A stretch of DNA of 5,056 nucleotides. Source: Planctomycetota bacterium (GTDB lineage Bacteria; Planctomycetota; Planctomycetia; Pirellulales; Thermoguttaceae). The translations under genes were made by a program, and so were the position numbers. Position 1 is the stretch's first letter, and each line of letters begins with the position of its first letter. The notes beneath the pieces are model-generated. The model saw only the letters and a list, made by a program, of their open reading frames with translations. It made no database searches and had not been told where the DNA came from. The DNA is taken from assembly GCA_018897395.1 (NCBI GenBank), contig JAHIKV010000145.1, positions 1-5,056 on the forward strand. The letters run 5' to 3'. Shown piece by piece: positions 1 to 5,056 of this stretch.

Positions 1-57
1 GACGGGCAAATCGCGCAGGCGCCTTAGCGCAAGTTGGCGATCGACAAGGCAAGGCGT

Positions 58-170
58 CGCGTCAAAATAAGTTGATCACATTTGTAGGACGGATTTCCTA
101 ATCCGTCCCCGAAAACTGGACGGATTAGGAAATCCGTCCTACGGTAAGTTGTACAGCTTATTTTGACGCG
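58..170. repeat. Composite inverted repeat (REP/BIME-like), GTAG-footed
   Basis: Two perfect 25-bp arms (84-108 and 118-142) face each other across a 9-base spacer (109-117). Each arm starts with GTAG when read from its outer end, followed by a hairpin GGACGGAT...ATCCGTCC with a 6-base loop. An outer pair of perfect 14-bp arms (58-71, CGCGTCAAAATAAG, and 157-170) flanks the core, with poorly matched DNA between. The foot plus hairpin in an inverted pair is the layout of REP elements arranged as a BIME. The element begins 19 bases after the stop of the gene at 190-774, so its transcript could form a long 3' hairpin that terminates or protects that mRNA (inference). There is no run of T after the stem, so it is not a classical intrinsic terminator. 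Confidence 0.85.
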
Positions 171-189
171 CGCCCTAAGTTAATTGCGA

Positions 190-774
190 TCAAGCATCGG
201 ACATTATAGACGGAGCGTCGCCGTGGGCGAATAACGCTCGTTCGATCGGCGGCGACATGCCGACCCGCTGCTTAGCCTCTTGGGCCTTGAGGTCGAACTG
301 ATACCGCCCAAGCTCCATCCACAGACAGTAAGCCGCCGTCAGCAGGGCCGCCAGGGTGCAGCCCAAGAAGACCGTGAACACCGTGTTCGACCTGCGCCCT
401 CTCCAAAGACCGTATGGAATGAAGCCGACGCCGATCAGGAAAATCGTGGTGGAGAAAAAAATGATCTTGAACCAAAACAACGCCAGCAGGACCACGGGAA
501 CGCCGATCACTCCGGCCAACTCCCAATAGAGCGGCAGCTTGCCGGGTTTTTTTTCGGCCTCCTCTTCCTCGCCTTCCTCGGTTTCCTCGGCCTTAACCTC
601 CGCTTCCTCGGCCTCCACGGCTTCGGCGTCGGTCGCCTCGACGGGCTGGAGTTGCTCGTCCGCTCCGTCGGCCGGCGCGGCCTCGTCCTCCAAGACGGGT
701 TCCTCCGCGGCGGCCTCTTCGCCGGGCGTCTTCAGTTCATCAATGTTGAGGTTCTCGTCTTCGATGTTGGCCAC
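190..774 (-). CDS. Membrane protein of unknown function with acidic N-terminal tail
   Basis: I do not recognise this 194-residue protein. Residues 1-77 are low complexity, rich in Glu, Ala and Asp, with almost no aromatic residues, and are probably disordered. A Lys-rich step (about 75-79) leads into a hydrophobic half with three likely membrane segments: about 84-102, 104-123 and 131-152. The basic loop WRGRRSN lies between the second and third. The C-terminal 40 residues are polar and probably soluble. The start is GTG, supported by GGAGAG at 781-786 with a 6-base spacer; no ATG alternative lies near. The gene follows the ABC-F gene in the same direction but has its own promoter candidate at 834-862. 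It could be a small envelope or scaffold protein, but that is a guess. Reality as a gene is well supported by the hydrophobic pattern and the ribosome binding site. Confidence 0.8.
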   Translation of the reverse strand: MANIEDENLNIDELKTPGEEAAAEEPVLEDEAAPADGADEQLQPVEATDAEAVEAEEAEVKAEETEEGEEEEAEKKPGKLPLYWELAGVIGVPVVLLALFWFKIIFFSTTIFLIGVGFIPYGLWRGRRSNTVFTVFLGCTLAALLTAAYCLWMELGRYQFDLKAQEAKQRVGMSPPIERALFAHGDAPSIMSDA

Positions 775-833
775 GATTGACTCTCCAGGTTATGCAAACA
801 AAACAAACTGTTCCTTTTCTCCAAACATACTCA

Positions 834-862
834 ATTATAGTTGGCGAATTGCCGTTTCGCCA
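834..862 (-). promoter_or_regulatory. Sigma-70-type promoter candidate for the acidic membrane protein gene
   Basis: On the minus strand a perfect TATAAT (834-839) lies 60 bases before the GTG start at 774. At a 17-base spacing a weak -35 match, TGGCGA (857-862), agrees with TTGACA at 3 of 6 positions. The stretch between the -10 and the start is notably A/T-rich for this genome, as expected of a 5' leader. The site is downstream of the ABC-F stop codon, so it would let the membrane protein be transcribed independently. The -35 is poor, so activity may be modest or need an activator. Confidence 0.5.
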
Positions 863-867
863 CCCGT

Positions 868-887
868 AAAACCACTCCCCGGCGGGG
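868..887 (-). terminator. Weak terminator-like hairpin after the ABC-F gene
   Basis: Five bases after the ABC-F stop codon the minus strand reads CCCCGCCGGGG (877-887), a 4-bp GC stem with a 3-base loop, followed by AGTGGTTTT. The stem is short and the T run is only four and displaced, so termination would be weak at best. An alternative pairing AAACC/GGTTT could enclose it. The call rests mainly on its position between a stop codon and a promoter candidate. Confidence 0.25.
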
Positions 888-892
888 TTTGC

Positions 893-2812
893 TCACCAAT
901 TCAACTCCACGGCCTCGTCCCAGTGTTCGTGGAGCTTTTCGAGCGCCGCTCGTAGCTCCTCGATTTGGGCCTTGATTTGGCGGACTTTTTGCCCGGCGCG
1001 GAGCACGTTGGGATCGATCAGTTCGTGCTGGAGCCGATCGAGGCACGTCTCGCGCTCGGCGATTTCGGACTCCAGATCGGCCACCTTGCGGTACGGGAAC
1101 CGGCGCTTTCGGGCCGTGCCGTGGGACAGGTCGGCAACCGGTCCTACATTCTTGGCGGCGGTGTTGTGGGACAGGTCGGCGGCCTGTCCCACAGCCGTCG
1201 TCATCTCGCTCTCCGCTCGGCTCAGTAGCATCTGGTAGGTGTCGTAGTTGCCCTCGACGACGTGGACCCGGTCCGGTTCGATCGCCAGCAGGTGGTCGGC
1301 CACGCGGTTGACTAAGTATCGGTCGTGGCTGACCAGCAAGACGGTCCCGTCGAAGCGGGTAATCGCTTTTTCCAGCGCTTCGCTCGCCCAAAGGTCGAGG
1401 TGATTTGTCGGTTCGTCGAGGACCAGCAAGTTTGCCTCGGCGGCGGCCAGCCGGGCCAAGGCGGCGCGGCACCGCTCGCCGCCGCTGAGGCTGCCCACCT
1501 TTTGCAGGGCCTTGTCGCCGACCAGCCCGAAGCGGGCCAGCAGGTTGCGCCGCTGTTGCTGATTCAGCCGTTTATGTTTCGCGCCGATGGCGTCCAGCGC
1601 CGGCAGGTCGTCGTCCAGCGCGGCCAACTGCTGATCGAAGTAGCCGGGCATAACGCCGTGTCCCAGACTGATTCGTCCCTCGTCGGGCGGCAAAAGCCCC
1701 AGAAGGCACCGCAGCAGCGTCGTCTTCCCGCAGCCGTTCGGTCCCAGCACGGCCCAGCGCTGGCCGCGCATGACGTCGAGGCTGAGGTGATCGAACAGCG
1801 GGCGGTCAAAACCCTTCGCCACGCCCTCGGCGCGGATCACGATGTCCCCGCTGCGGGCCGGCGGCGGAAAACTCATCGCCGGAGCGGATATCTCGCGCGG
1901 CGAAGCGACCCGCTCGATCCGCTCGAGCTTCTTCCGCCGGTCCTCGGCCTGGGAGTGCTTCTGGCCGTAGGCGTTGCGGCGGATGAAATCCTCGGCCTTT
2001 TCGATCTCGATCCGCTGCTTTTCGTAAGCGCGGCGCTCGACCAGCAACCGTTGTTCCTTCTGCCGGCAGTAGGCCGAGAAGTTGCCGGCGTAGGAATCGA
2101 CCGTGCCGTGGAACAGCTCCAGCGTGCGGTTGGTCACCCGATCGAGGAAATACCGGTCGTGGCTGACCAGGATCATCGCCGCCGAGCTTTCCAGCAGAAA
2201 ACTTTCCAGCCACTCGGTGGTCTCGATGTCCAGGTGGTTGCTCGGCTCGTCGAGGATCATCACATTCGGCTCGGCCAGCAGGAGCTTGGCGAGCATCAGG
2301 CGGTTTTGCTCGCCGCCGCTGAGCGAGGCGACCGGCTGGTCGAAAGACTCGCGTCGGAACCGCAGCCCGTCGAGGACCCGCTCGATTCGATGCTCCAGGT
2401 TGTAGGCGTCCTGGCGGTGCAGTTCGTGCTGGAGGTGGTCCCAGCGGGCGGAGAGCCGCTTCTGCTCGGCCGGATCGGTCGACTCCGCGATTGCATCGGC
2501 CACTTCGACCGCTTCCCGCTGGAGCGAGACCAGGTCGGCCAGCGCGCCGCGGGCCTCTTCGTGCAAGGTGAGTTGCGGACTGAAATCGGGCTGCTGTTCG
2601 AGATAGCCGAGATGCGCGGCCGCATGGACGCGACACGTGCCCGAGTCCGGCTCGTCTTTTCCGGCCAGAATACGCAGGAGTGTGGTTTTTCCGCTCCCGT
2701 TCGGCCCGACCAGGCCGACGCGGTCGCCGGGGCGCAGCTCGAAGGTCGCGCCGGCCAGAACCGGCTCCGGCCCGAAACGCTTTTTTACGTCGGCAACGTC
2801 GAGGAGGATCAT
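893..2812 (-). CDS. ABC-F family ATPase (ribosome-associated translation factor type)
   Basis: This 639-residue protein has two ABC ATPase domains and no membrane segment, so it is a cytosolic ABC-F protein; such proteins bind the ribosomal E site and act in translation or antibiotic protection. Domain 1: Walker A GPNGSGKT at 36-43, signature LSGGEQNR at 164-171, Walker B and D-loop ILDEPSNHLD at 186-195, H-loop SHDR at 217-220. A basic helical linker (about 240-310) corresponds to the P-site tRNA interaction motif. Domain 2: GPNGCGKT at 357-364, LSGGERCR at 442-449, VLDEPTNHLD at 464-473, SHDR at 495-498. Residues about 575-635 form a coiled coil like the Uup C-terminal domain. Both catalytic glutamates are present. 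Residues 541-570 derive from a palindromic repeat. I chose ATG at 2812 because MILLDVADV begins the first strand; a TTG at 2830 would add six residues and has a better Shine-Dalgarno match. The exact subfamily is uncertain. Confidence 0.95.
   Translation of the reverse strand: MILLDVADVKKRFGPEPVLAGATFELRPGDRVGLVGPNGSGKTTLLRILAGKDEPDSGTCRVHAAAHLGYLEQQPDFSPQLTLHEEARGALADLVSLQREAVEVADAIAESTDPAEQKRLSARWDHLQHELHRQDAYNLEHRIERVLDGLRFRRESFDQPVASLSGGEQNRLMLAKLLLAEPNVMILDEPSNHLDIETTEWLESFLLESSAAMILVSHDRYFLDRVTNRTLELFHGTVDSYAGNFSAYCRQKEQRLLVERRAYEKQRIEIEKAEDFIRRNAYGQKHSQAEDRRKKLERIERVASPREISAPAMSFPPPARSGDIVIRAEGVAKGFDRPLFDHLSLDVMRGQRWAVLGPNGCGKTTLLRCLLGLLPPDEGRISLGHGVMPGYFDQQLAALDDDLPALDAIGAKHKRLNQQQRRNLLARFGLVGDKALQKVGSLSGGERCRAALARLAAAEANLLVLDEPTNHLDLWASEALEKAITRFDGTVLLVSHDRYLVNRVADHLLAIEPDRVHVVEGNYDTYQMLLSRAESEMTTAVGQAADLSHNTAAKNVGPVADLSHGTARKRRFPYRKVADLESEIAERETCLDRLQHELIDPNVLRAGQKVRQIKAQIEELRAALEKLHEHWDEAVELNW
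1103..1192. repeat. Two 45-bp tandem units with 27-bp palindromes inside the ABC-F gene
   Basis: Two units of 45 bp lie in tandem within the ABC-F coding sequence. The core at 1166-1192 is a perfect palindrome: 10-bp arms GTGGGACAGG / CCTGTCCCAC around a 7-base loop. The core at 1121-1147 is a degenerate copy (8 of 10 arm positions), with 23 of 27 bases identical to the first when read on the coding strand. Each core is exactly nine codons and starts on a codon boundary, giving VGQAADLSH (residues 541-549) and VGPVADLSH (556-564). With their linkers they make a 15-residue tandem repeat with 11 identities. GTGGGACAGG-type palindromes resemble dispersed intergenic repeats of planctomycete genomes (recollection, not searched). 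Confidence 0.8.
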
Positions 2813-2835
2813 CTGGGGTGCGGGTGGCAAAACAT

Positions 2836-2930
2836 CCCCTCTCCCTTTGGGAGAGGGCTAGGGTGAGGGTGAGGGCTGGTGGCGAGAGAACAAGCCCTCA
2901 CCCCCGGCCCCTCTCCCAAAGGGAGAGGGG
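2836..2930. repeat. CCCTCTCCC/GGGAGAGGG inverted repeat between two genes
   Basis: The arms at 2836-2877 and 2893-2930 are inverted copies around a 15-base loop, with a small length difference in the middle of the arms. Each arm itself contains a perfect hairpin of 9-10 bp (CCCTCTCCC TTT GGGAGAGGG, and its complement), followed by a GGGTGAGGG-type tail. The element fills almost all of the 128-base gap between the DUF1559 gene and the ABC-F gene, starting 10 bases after the former's stop codon. Similar CCCTCTCCC repeats are scattered through many GC-rich bacterial genomes. A transcript would fold into a very stable cruciform-like structure that could limit read-through or stabilise the upstream mRNA; there is no T run of intrinsic-terminator type. 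Confidence 0.85.
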
Positions 2931-2940
2931 AGACTCCATT

Positions 2941-3993
2941 CTACCACCAATCGCCCCGCGTGGGACCGCCCTCGATCAATTCGCCGCCGGCGCGGTCGCC
3001 GAGCTTCCGCAGCACATCCGGATCGATGCTGTTGGTGATCGAATCGGTCCGGCCGTCGCCGAACAGATAGTTGCATACGTCGGGGTGGCAGGAGCCGAAT
3101 CCGCCCACGAACAGATCGTTCATCTCCGCGTCCGGCTTCGTTGCATCCGGGTCGTCGTCGGCCGGTTTGGCGGCAACCGGCAGCGAGGAGGAGTCGCCGG
3201 GGGTTTGGTTCGGGGGCGTGCCGGTGTTGCGCAGCGTGGCCCGAGTGCCGGACATCCAGCCGAGGTCATGAAGTCCGATAAGCTTTTCGCCCACGAAAAT
3301 CGTATGCGCGGCGCCGTCGGTCGCGTCGTCGCGGCGGACCTTGCTGTTGAGGAACAGTACGCCGTCGTTGTCCGAGTCGATCGGCGTCTCGACGCCGTTC
3401 TGACATCCGGCGTAGTTGCTCGCCGTCCAAGTGCCTGCGCCCGCACGTGACTTGTTGGAGCTGGACCACTGGCCGTCGGACCCCGGCGCCGGCGGCGTGA
3501 TCCGACATATTCCGCACGAAGGACACACGAACGTCGGGACGTTGATCGCCCGGCCCCGTGCGTTCTTCTCGTTGTATGCGCCGACCGAAAAGTCTATCTG
3601 GTCAAAGAGCACCTTCTCGTCGAGATACGGCAGGATTTGCACCAGCCAGCTCATCTTGTAGCCTTGCGGGATATTGCGGACGGGGCCTTCCGCGTCGATC
3701 GTGCCCGAGGGGAGCGACTCTTGGGCCGCCTCGTAGTTGGCCAACGCCATGCCGATTTGCGTGAGGTTGTTCAGACAGGCCATTCGTCGGGCGGATTCCC
3801 GCGAGGCCATGACCCCCGGCAACGTCAAGGCGAGCATGATACCGATGATCGTAATCACCACCAGCAGTTCCACCAACGTAAAACCGTGTAGGGGCGGAAG
3901 GCGGAGGGCTGGCCGCTTCAGCGGCCAGTCGGAGACGTTTAGTCGGCGTGCTTGCACGCCGCGCGGCGGCAAATCAAAAATCGTGTTTCGCAT
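2941..3993 (-). CDS. DUF1559 family prepilin-like protein (H-X9-DG C-terminus)
   Basis: This 350-residue protein has a type IV prepilin N-terminus. A 37-residue leader ends in HG, then FTLVELLVVITIIG begins the mature protein at F38, with Glu at position +5 (E42) and a membrane helix to about residue 60. RESARRMACLNNLTQIGMAL (66-85) is the family's conserved segment after the helix. DGVLFLNSKVRRDDATDGAAH followed by FVGEKL is the central family core. CHPDVCNYLFGDG (302-314) carries H303, nine residues, then D313-G314, followed by a typical DPDVLRKLGDRAGGE ending. Expected location: inner membrane, processed by a prepilin peptidase. DSDNDG (206-211) could bind calcium. The start ATG at 3993 has GGAG (4001-4004) at 7 bases; ATG at 3996 is directly adjacent and almost as good. 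The gene follows the GspK-like gene with a TGA-T-ATG junction. The leader is unusually long and contains palindromic DNA. Confidence 0.93.
   Translation of the reverse strand: MRNTIFDLPPRGVQARRLNVSDWPLKRPALRLPPLHGFTLVELLVVITIIGIMLALTLPGVMASRESARRMACLNNLTQIGMALANYEAAQESLPSGTIDAEGPVRNIPQGYKMSWLVQILPYLDEKVLFDQIDFSVGAYNEKNARGRAINVPTFVCPSCGICRITPPAPGSDGQWSSSNKSRAGAGTWTASNYAGCQNGVETPIDSDNDGVLFLNSKVRRDDATDGAAHTIFVGEKLIGLHDLGWMSGTRATLRNTGTPPNQTPGDSSSLPVAAKPADDDPDATKPDAEMNDLFVGGFGSCHPDVCNYLFGDGRTDSITNSIDPDVLRKLGDRAGGELIEGGPTRGDWW
3910..3961. repeat. Pair of adjacent palindromes inside the prepilin leader
   Basis: Two perfect palindromes with 8-bp arms and 2-base centres lie 16 bases apart: TGGCCGCTTCAGCGGCCA at 3910-3927 and CGGCGTGCTTGCACGCCG at 3944-3961. 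They encode residues 11-17 and 23-28 of the DUF1559 protein leader. Two such palindromes side by side are unlikely by chance and look like a dispersed repeat unit that was read through in frame. The outer limits of the unit cannot be fixed from one copy. Confidence 0.7.
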
Positions 3994-3997
3994 CATA

Positions 3998-4600
3998 TCA
4001 CTCCGGTTCTTTGGGTGTTTCTGGTTTCTCAACTTCTTTCGGCTGTTCCGCGTCTTCCGGCGAAGTTGTTTCCTTCCGCTCGACGACGATCTCCTTCTTG
4101 CATCGGCAACGATGACGCGGATCATCGGGGAAATCGGCCTCGACTCGTACCCGACGCCGGTCCGCATGGTCGGCGACCGGTTCGACGCCGATCCGCACCA
4201 CCGCGCCGTCGCGGCCGGCAAGCTCCGCGGGCGCGAGGGTCCACGTCTCGCCCGCGTAGTCCGCTGCTTCGTCCAATCGGGCGACGGCTCGTTCCAGCGC
4301 GGCTTCGGCCAGCCACTGGGCCTGCACGTTCCAATGCCGCGAGCGGGCCGTTTGGCGCTCCACGGCCGCCGTCCGGGCCAGCGAGACGAAAATCGCCGCC
4401 GCCACGATGAAGCAGACCATGACGATTACGATGACCGCCCCGCGGCGAGTTCGCCCCTTGCGGGAGACGACTCCGGGAAAGTAGGGTGGGTCAAGCGAAG
4501 CGCGGCCCCACCAACAGCGGGAAAATCCTGGTGGGGCCGCGCTTCGCTTGACCCACCCTACACGGGCATTTCCGCAACGGCAACGCATAAATCGTCCCAT
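3998..4600 (-). CDS. PilX/GspK-like minor pseudopilin with one membrane anchor
   Basis: This 200-residue protein has a single hydrophobic helix at about 55-75 (AVIVIVMVCFIVAAAIFVSL) directly after RTRRG, the pattern of prepilin peptidase sites. Position +5 is not Glu, as is usual for GspK- and PilX-type components. The segment after the helix, with QAQWLAEAALERAVARL (93-109), resembles the amphipathic continuation in PilX/GspK-like proteins. The rest is short for full GspK and ends in a Glu/Lys/Pro tail (about 169-200). Likely role: an inner-membrane minor component of a type II secretion or pilus-like assembly. The ATG at 4600 follows the preceding stop as TGA-A-ATG, with GGGGAG at 4609-4614 lying 8 bases before it; no other start exists in frame between 4586 and the membrane helix. 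Residues 14-40 are encoded by a palindromic repeat, so the leader of about 54 residues is abnormally long. Confidence 0.8.
   Translation of the reverse strand: MGRFMRCRCGNARVGWVKRSAAPPGFSRCWWGRASLDPPYFPGVVSRKGRTRRGAVIVIVMVCFIVAAAIFVSLARTAAVERQTARSRHWNVQAQWLAEAALERAVARLDEAADYAGETWTLAPAELAGRDGAVVRIGVEPVADHADRRRVRVEADFPDDPRHRCRCKKEIVVERKETTSPEDAEQPKEVEKPETPKEPE
4481..4561. repeat. 81-bp element with 32-bp perfect inverted arms inside the GspK-like gene
   Basis: Arms at 4481-4512 and 4530-4561 are perfect inverted copies of 32 bp around a 17-base loop (AACAGCGGGAAAATCCT). Each arm begins, from the outer end, with GTAGGGTGGGTCAAGCGAAG and ends in GGCCCCACC, so each has a GTAG foot and a GGTGGG/CCCACC hairpin of its own. 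This is a BIME-like pair. It resembles the widely scattered GTAGGGTGGGTTAGCGAAG-type bacterial repeats (recollection, not searched). The element is exactly 27 codons, starts and ends on codon boundaries, and encodes residues 14-40 of the GspK-like protein (VGWVKRSAAPP...GRASLDPPY). I see no exact target-site duplication at its flanks. Confidence 0.95.
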
Positions 4601-4601
4601 T

Positions 4602-5056
4602 TCACTCGCTCCCCTCTGCTCGGCGCGCGAAGCGATGGTCCCGGCCGAGCACGGCCTCGATGCGCACTTCTCGTCCGCCGGCCATCAAGGCGTCCTTCGG
4701 CGTAATCACCAGGCCGACCAGCCGCCCATCGGCCGCCGTTTCGGTCTCGATCCGTGCCGAGCAACCCTTGGGCAGGGCGTAAGTATCCCAACGATCCGGT
4801 TGTCCCGACGTCTGTTCATTGCGTGTAATATATCCGCTGCGGGCTTCGTATCTTATATAATGCGAGAAGCCGTCAGCCGCCAACGGGAAATCCCAAGCAG
4901 CCTCGTGATCGATTATTTTCTCCGGCACATCCACGGCGGCGTGGACGTCGCGGCGGAACCGATCGGCCAGCAAGTCGAGCGAGTTGCTTCGCTGTAAGTG
5001 TTCGCGTCCGCCCCCCTCGGCCCTCATCAAGACGCACAACAAGCAGACCGCGATGC
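4602..5056 (-). CDS. GspJ/prepilin-like protein, N-terminus outside the window
   Basis: The frame is open to the window edge, so the start lies beyond 5056; 150 residues are visible. The first visible residues, IAVCLLCVLMRAE, look like the end of the N-terminal pilin helix. Next comes QRSNSLDLLADRFRRDVHAA, a segment typical of GspJ-like pseudopilins of planctomycetes. The remainder has beta-rich alternation (HYIRYEARSGYITR, CSARIETE, GRLVGLVITP) and ends with REVRIEAVLGRDHRFA. Starts inside the window (TTG at 5042, ATG at about 5027) would cut the helix away and are unlikely. The product is probably an inner-membrane minor pseudopilin acting with the two downstream proteins. Its last codons (GAG GGG AGC GAG TGA) hold the ribosome binding site of the next gene. 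The pilin cleavage site cannot be seen, so the J-type assignment rests on the middle part and gene order. Confidence 0.75.
   Translation of the reverse strand, partial: IAVCLLCVLMRAEGGGREHLQRSNSLDLLADRFRRDVHAAVDVPEKIIDHEAAWDFPLAADGFSHYIRYEARSGYITRNEQTSGQPDRWDTYALPKGCSARIETETAADGRLVGLVITPKDALMAGGREVRIEAVLGRDHRFARRAEGSE

Noticed and set aside
1..57. C-terminal end of a neighbouring gene
   Set aside because: All three plus-strand frames run for only 9 to 33 codons from the edge before a stop, none with a recognisable motif, so no frame can be preferred.
58..170. CRISPR-like or attenuator interpretation of the GGACGGAT repeats
   Set aside because: There are only two copies, in inverted rather than direct orientation, with a 9-base spacer, so it is not an array. 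No T run or leader peptide supports an attenuator.
1325..2866. Long open frame on the plus strand (over 500 codons) opposite the ABC-F gene
   Set aside because: It is antisense to a protein with all ABC motifs intact, its product has no recognisable domain, and long antisense frames are common opposite GC-rich genes with strong codon bias.
2836..2930. Intrinsic terminator for the pseudopilin operon
   Set aside because: The structure is very stable but is not followed by a T run on the minus strand, and the sequence matches a dispersed repeat type. It may still affect read-through, so it is listed only as a repeat.
3994..4221. N-terminal extension of the DUF1559 protein up to ATG 4221
   Set aside because: The added 76 residues are the GspK-like gene read in another frame. 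They are basic and without family resemblance, and the ATG at 3993 has a proper ribosome binding site and a coupled junction.
3737..4705. Plus-strand open frame of over 300 codons opposite the pseudopilin genes
   Set aside because: It spans three minus-strand genes with clear family motifs and coupled starts, and its product is low complexity and Arg-rich, as expected of a shadow frame.

Overview
The window most likely comes from a planctomycete (Planctomycetota; an order such as Pirellulales is a guess). Three things point there: a DUF1559-type protein with a prepilin-like N-terminus and a C-terminal H-X9-DG motif, a family strongly expanded in that phylum; GC-rich coding sequence; and several families of short GC-rich palindromic repeats in and between genes. 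All convincing genes lie on the minus strand, so transcription runs from high to low coordinates.

Right part (5056 to 2941), in transcription order: a pseudopilin/GspJ-like protein that enters from outside the window, a short PilX/GspK-like protein with one membrane anchor and no Glu at position +5, and a DUF1559 pseudopilin-like protein. Their junctions are TGA-A-ATG and TGA-T-ATG, so the three are almost certainly co-transcribed and translationally coupled. They look like minor components of a type II secretion or type IV pilus-like assembly anchored in the inner membrane.

Middle: a 95-bp inverted repeat (2836-2930) separates this operon from a complete ABC-F ATPase (893-2812). That protein has two ABC domains, a tRNA-interaction-type linker and a C-terminal coiled coil, and is a ribosome-associated translation factor type. 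Left part: a weak terminator-like hairpin and a good TATAAT promoter precede a small membrane protein with a very acidic N-terminus (190-774), whose function I do not recognise. A 113-bp composite palindrome (58-170) follows it. Positions 1-57 hold nothing I can assign.

The most interesting feature is the set of palindromic repeats. Five different families occur in 5 kb, and three of them lie inside coding sequence without breaking the frame: two 9-codon palindromes in the ABC-F tail, a 27-codon repeat (32-bp perfect arms) in the N-terminus of the GspK-like protein, and two adjacent palindromes in the unusually long leader of the DUF1559 protein. Several copies begin with GTAG or GTGG at the foot of a hairpin and sit in inverted pairs, the layout of REP/BIME elements mobilised by RAYT (IS200-like) transposases. 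I see no new enzymatic system here. The candidate novelty is repeat-driven extension of proteins.
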